The position numbers and the translations under genes were made by a program. Source: Candidatus Aphodousia faecipullorum (GTDB lineage Bacteria > Pseudomonadota > Gammaproteobacteria > Burkholderiales > Burkholderiaceae_F). Taken from it: a DNA stretch of 33,583 bases. Shown in pieces: positions 32,701 through 33,583 of the stretch; the first letter of the stretch is position 1, and each line of letters opens with the position of its first letter. The DNA is taken from contig DVNR01000021.1 in assembly GCA_018714205.1 (NCBI GenBank), positions 1 to 33,583 of the forward strand. Reading direction: 5' to 3'. Under the pieces are notes generated by a model that was given only the letters and a program-made list of their open reading frames with translations, was not told the origin of the DNA and did not search any database.

Positions 32701-33354
32701 ATGTCATTTGAAATTTTTCACTTCCAGTACTTTTTAGCAGGACTTGTTAGCTTACTCGTAATTACCAACCCCCCGTCAAAGATCCCATTGTTTATCAGTT
32801 TGACGCAGGGCATGGATGACGAGCAACGCAAATCTCAAGCGAAATGGGCAGCCATTTATTCTGCCATCATCATGTTCATCAGTTTGTTGGCTGGGAATTT
32901 GCTGTTGGCATTTTTCGGCATCTCTTATGGCGCACTGCGTATCGCCGGAGGCTTTATGGTTGCGGTGATTGGCTACCAAATGCTTTTCGGCCAACAAAAT
33001 GCTCCCAATAAGGCTCCTCTAGTTCGTCGTAATCGGGAGGACTATGCCTTTTTCCCTATCGCGATGCCTATGATTGCTGGACCTGGTACGATGGCTGTGA
33101 TCATCGGATTTTCTACGGAAATTGCTGAATATCCAACCTGGGAAGACCAAGTTGCTACATTTTTCATGATGACGCTCGCAATCATTTTTTGCTCTATGGT
33201 CTGTTGGGCTGTCATGCGGTCAGCTGATTTTTGCGCTCGGAAACTTGGACCCTCTGGCACGATTATCGTGAGTAAATTAATGGGCTTCCTTCTCGTTTGC
33301 ATTGGTGTCCAATTTATCGGTTCCGGCATTCGGGCCTTTATGACTGGCGCATAA
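32701..33354 (+). CDS. marC: MarC-family integral membrane protein
   Basis: A 217-residue inner-membrane protein with about six helices. Family features are the N-terminal FLAGLVSLLVITNPPSKIPLFISLT, FGISYGALRIAGGFMVAVIGYQML, and FFPIAMPMIAGPGTMAVII. The C-terminal segment is SKLMGFLLVCIGVQFIGSGIRAF. MarC/YchE/YhgN proteins have no firmly established function; the old link to multiple antibiotic resistance has not held for E. coli MarC. The ATG at 32701 has AAGG about ten bases upstream. It is divergent from the efflux operon with 263 bases between; whether it shares the TetR operators is open. A strong terminator follows. Confidence 0.93.
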   Translation: MSFEIFHFQYFLAGLVSLLVITNPPSKIPLFISLTQGMDDEQRKSQAKWAAIYSAIIMFISLLAGNLLLAFFGISYGALRIAGGFMVAVIGYQMLFGQQNAPNKAPLVRRNREDYAFFPIAMPMIAGPGTMAVIIGFSTEIAEYPTWEDQVATFFMMTLAIIFCSMVCWAVMRSADFCARKLGPSGTIIVSKLMGFLLVCIGVQFIGSGIRAFMTGA

Positions 33355-33374
33355 CAGGCGTTTCACATGGAACA

Positions 33375-33413
33375 AAAAAGCCGTTGAATTATCTACAAAT
33401 TCAACGGCTTTTT
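33375..33413. terminator. Bidirectional intrinsic terminator between marC and glmS
   Basis: AAAAAGCCGTTGAATT (33375-33390) and its exact reverse complement (33398-33413) form a 16-bp stem with a 7-base loop. The stem ends in A5/T5 tracts that serve both strands. It ends marC and the convergent glmS. Confidence 0.93.
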
Positions 33414-33427
33414 ACTTCCAGTCTGAT

Positions 33428-33583
33428 TTACTCCGTCGTTACACTTTTAGCTAAATTCCTCGGCTTATCGACGTCATTGCCTCGAACAAAGGCGGTGTGA
33501 TAAGCCAACAACTGTAACGGAACGACGTGCAGGATCGGAGACAAAGGCCCATAGTTTTCGGGCAAACGAATCACATGAATATG
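33428..33583 (-). CDS. glmS: Glutamine-fructose-6-phosphate aminotransferase, C-terminal end (partial)
   Basis: The last 51 codons of glmS on the minus strand, running off the window edge. GlmS makes glucosamine-6-phosphate for peptidoglycan and LPS. The visible part is the end of the second SIS (isomerase) domain: [25 protein letters not shown], then [18 protein letters not shown] and a TAA stop. LQLLAYH, the [12 protein letters not shown] tail and the final TE are characteristic; the equivalent E. coli end is TVE. The upstream amidotransferase domain is outside the window. It converges on marC with a shared terminator. Confidence 0.95.
   Translation of the reverse strand, partial: HIHVIRLPENYGPLSPILHVVPLQLLAYHTAFVRGNDVDKPRNLAKSVTTE

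Overview
The window is a chromosomal housekeeping segment from a Gram-negative bacterium. It is probably a betaproteobacterium of the Burkholderiales, and most like a gut Sutterellaceae member (Parasutterella/Turicimonas-like). That placement is inferred from four things: the tRNA-Tyr/Gly/Thr-tuf order, the argS-SPOR-dsbA-SDR neighbourhood, a cytochrome bd operon with CydP-, CydX- and YbgE-type small proteins, and moderate GC content. Genes are tightly packed, no gene-free stretch exceeds 300 bases, and I see no insertion sequence, phage, integron or CRISPR array.

Layout. (1) 3-1631, minus strand: a near-consensus sigma70 promoter drives tRNA-Tyr, tRNA-Gly, tRNA-Thr and tuf (EF-Tu). (2) 1651-3885: a small membrane protein gene diverges from a cardiolipin synthase gene, which converges on another small membrane protein gene. 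(3) 4171-9364, plus strand: folE2 (zinc-independent GTP cyclohydrolase), argS, a SPOR-domain protein, dsbA and a phosphomannomutase/phosphoglucomutase; a separate SDR gene follows. (4) 10292-14688: recQ and iadA are divergent around a repeat-rich control region, and iadA converges on sstT (Na+/serine-threonine symporter). (5) 14914-16021: a DUF3455-like lipoprotein and a DUF1801-like protein. (6) 16200-19548: a cytochrome bd oxidase operon, cydP-cydA-cydB-cydX-ybgE, with an FNR-like box upstream; yaeQ converges on it. (7) 20208-22107, minus strand: a FadL-type outer-membrane porin gene and a small polytopic membrane protein gene. (8) 22264-25820: an OmpR/QseB-type two-component system and a DegP/DegQ-type periplasmic protease. 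(9) 25897-32437, minus strand: a complete RND efflux operon (adaptor, pump, outer-membrane channel) with its TetR-type regulator as last gene. Two near-identical operator palindromes lie upstream of the adaptor, next to divergent marC. (10) The window ends inside glmS.

The genes cover envelope maintenance (cls, SPOR, dsbA, degP, fadL, RND pump), microaerobic respiration (cyd operon) and amino-acid scavenging (iadA, sstT). I did not find a convincing undescribed multi-gene system. The observations most worth checking are regulatory: the paired TetR operators, the FNR-like boxes and the recQ/iadA repeats. The short cyd accessory ORFs also merit attention.
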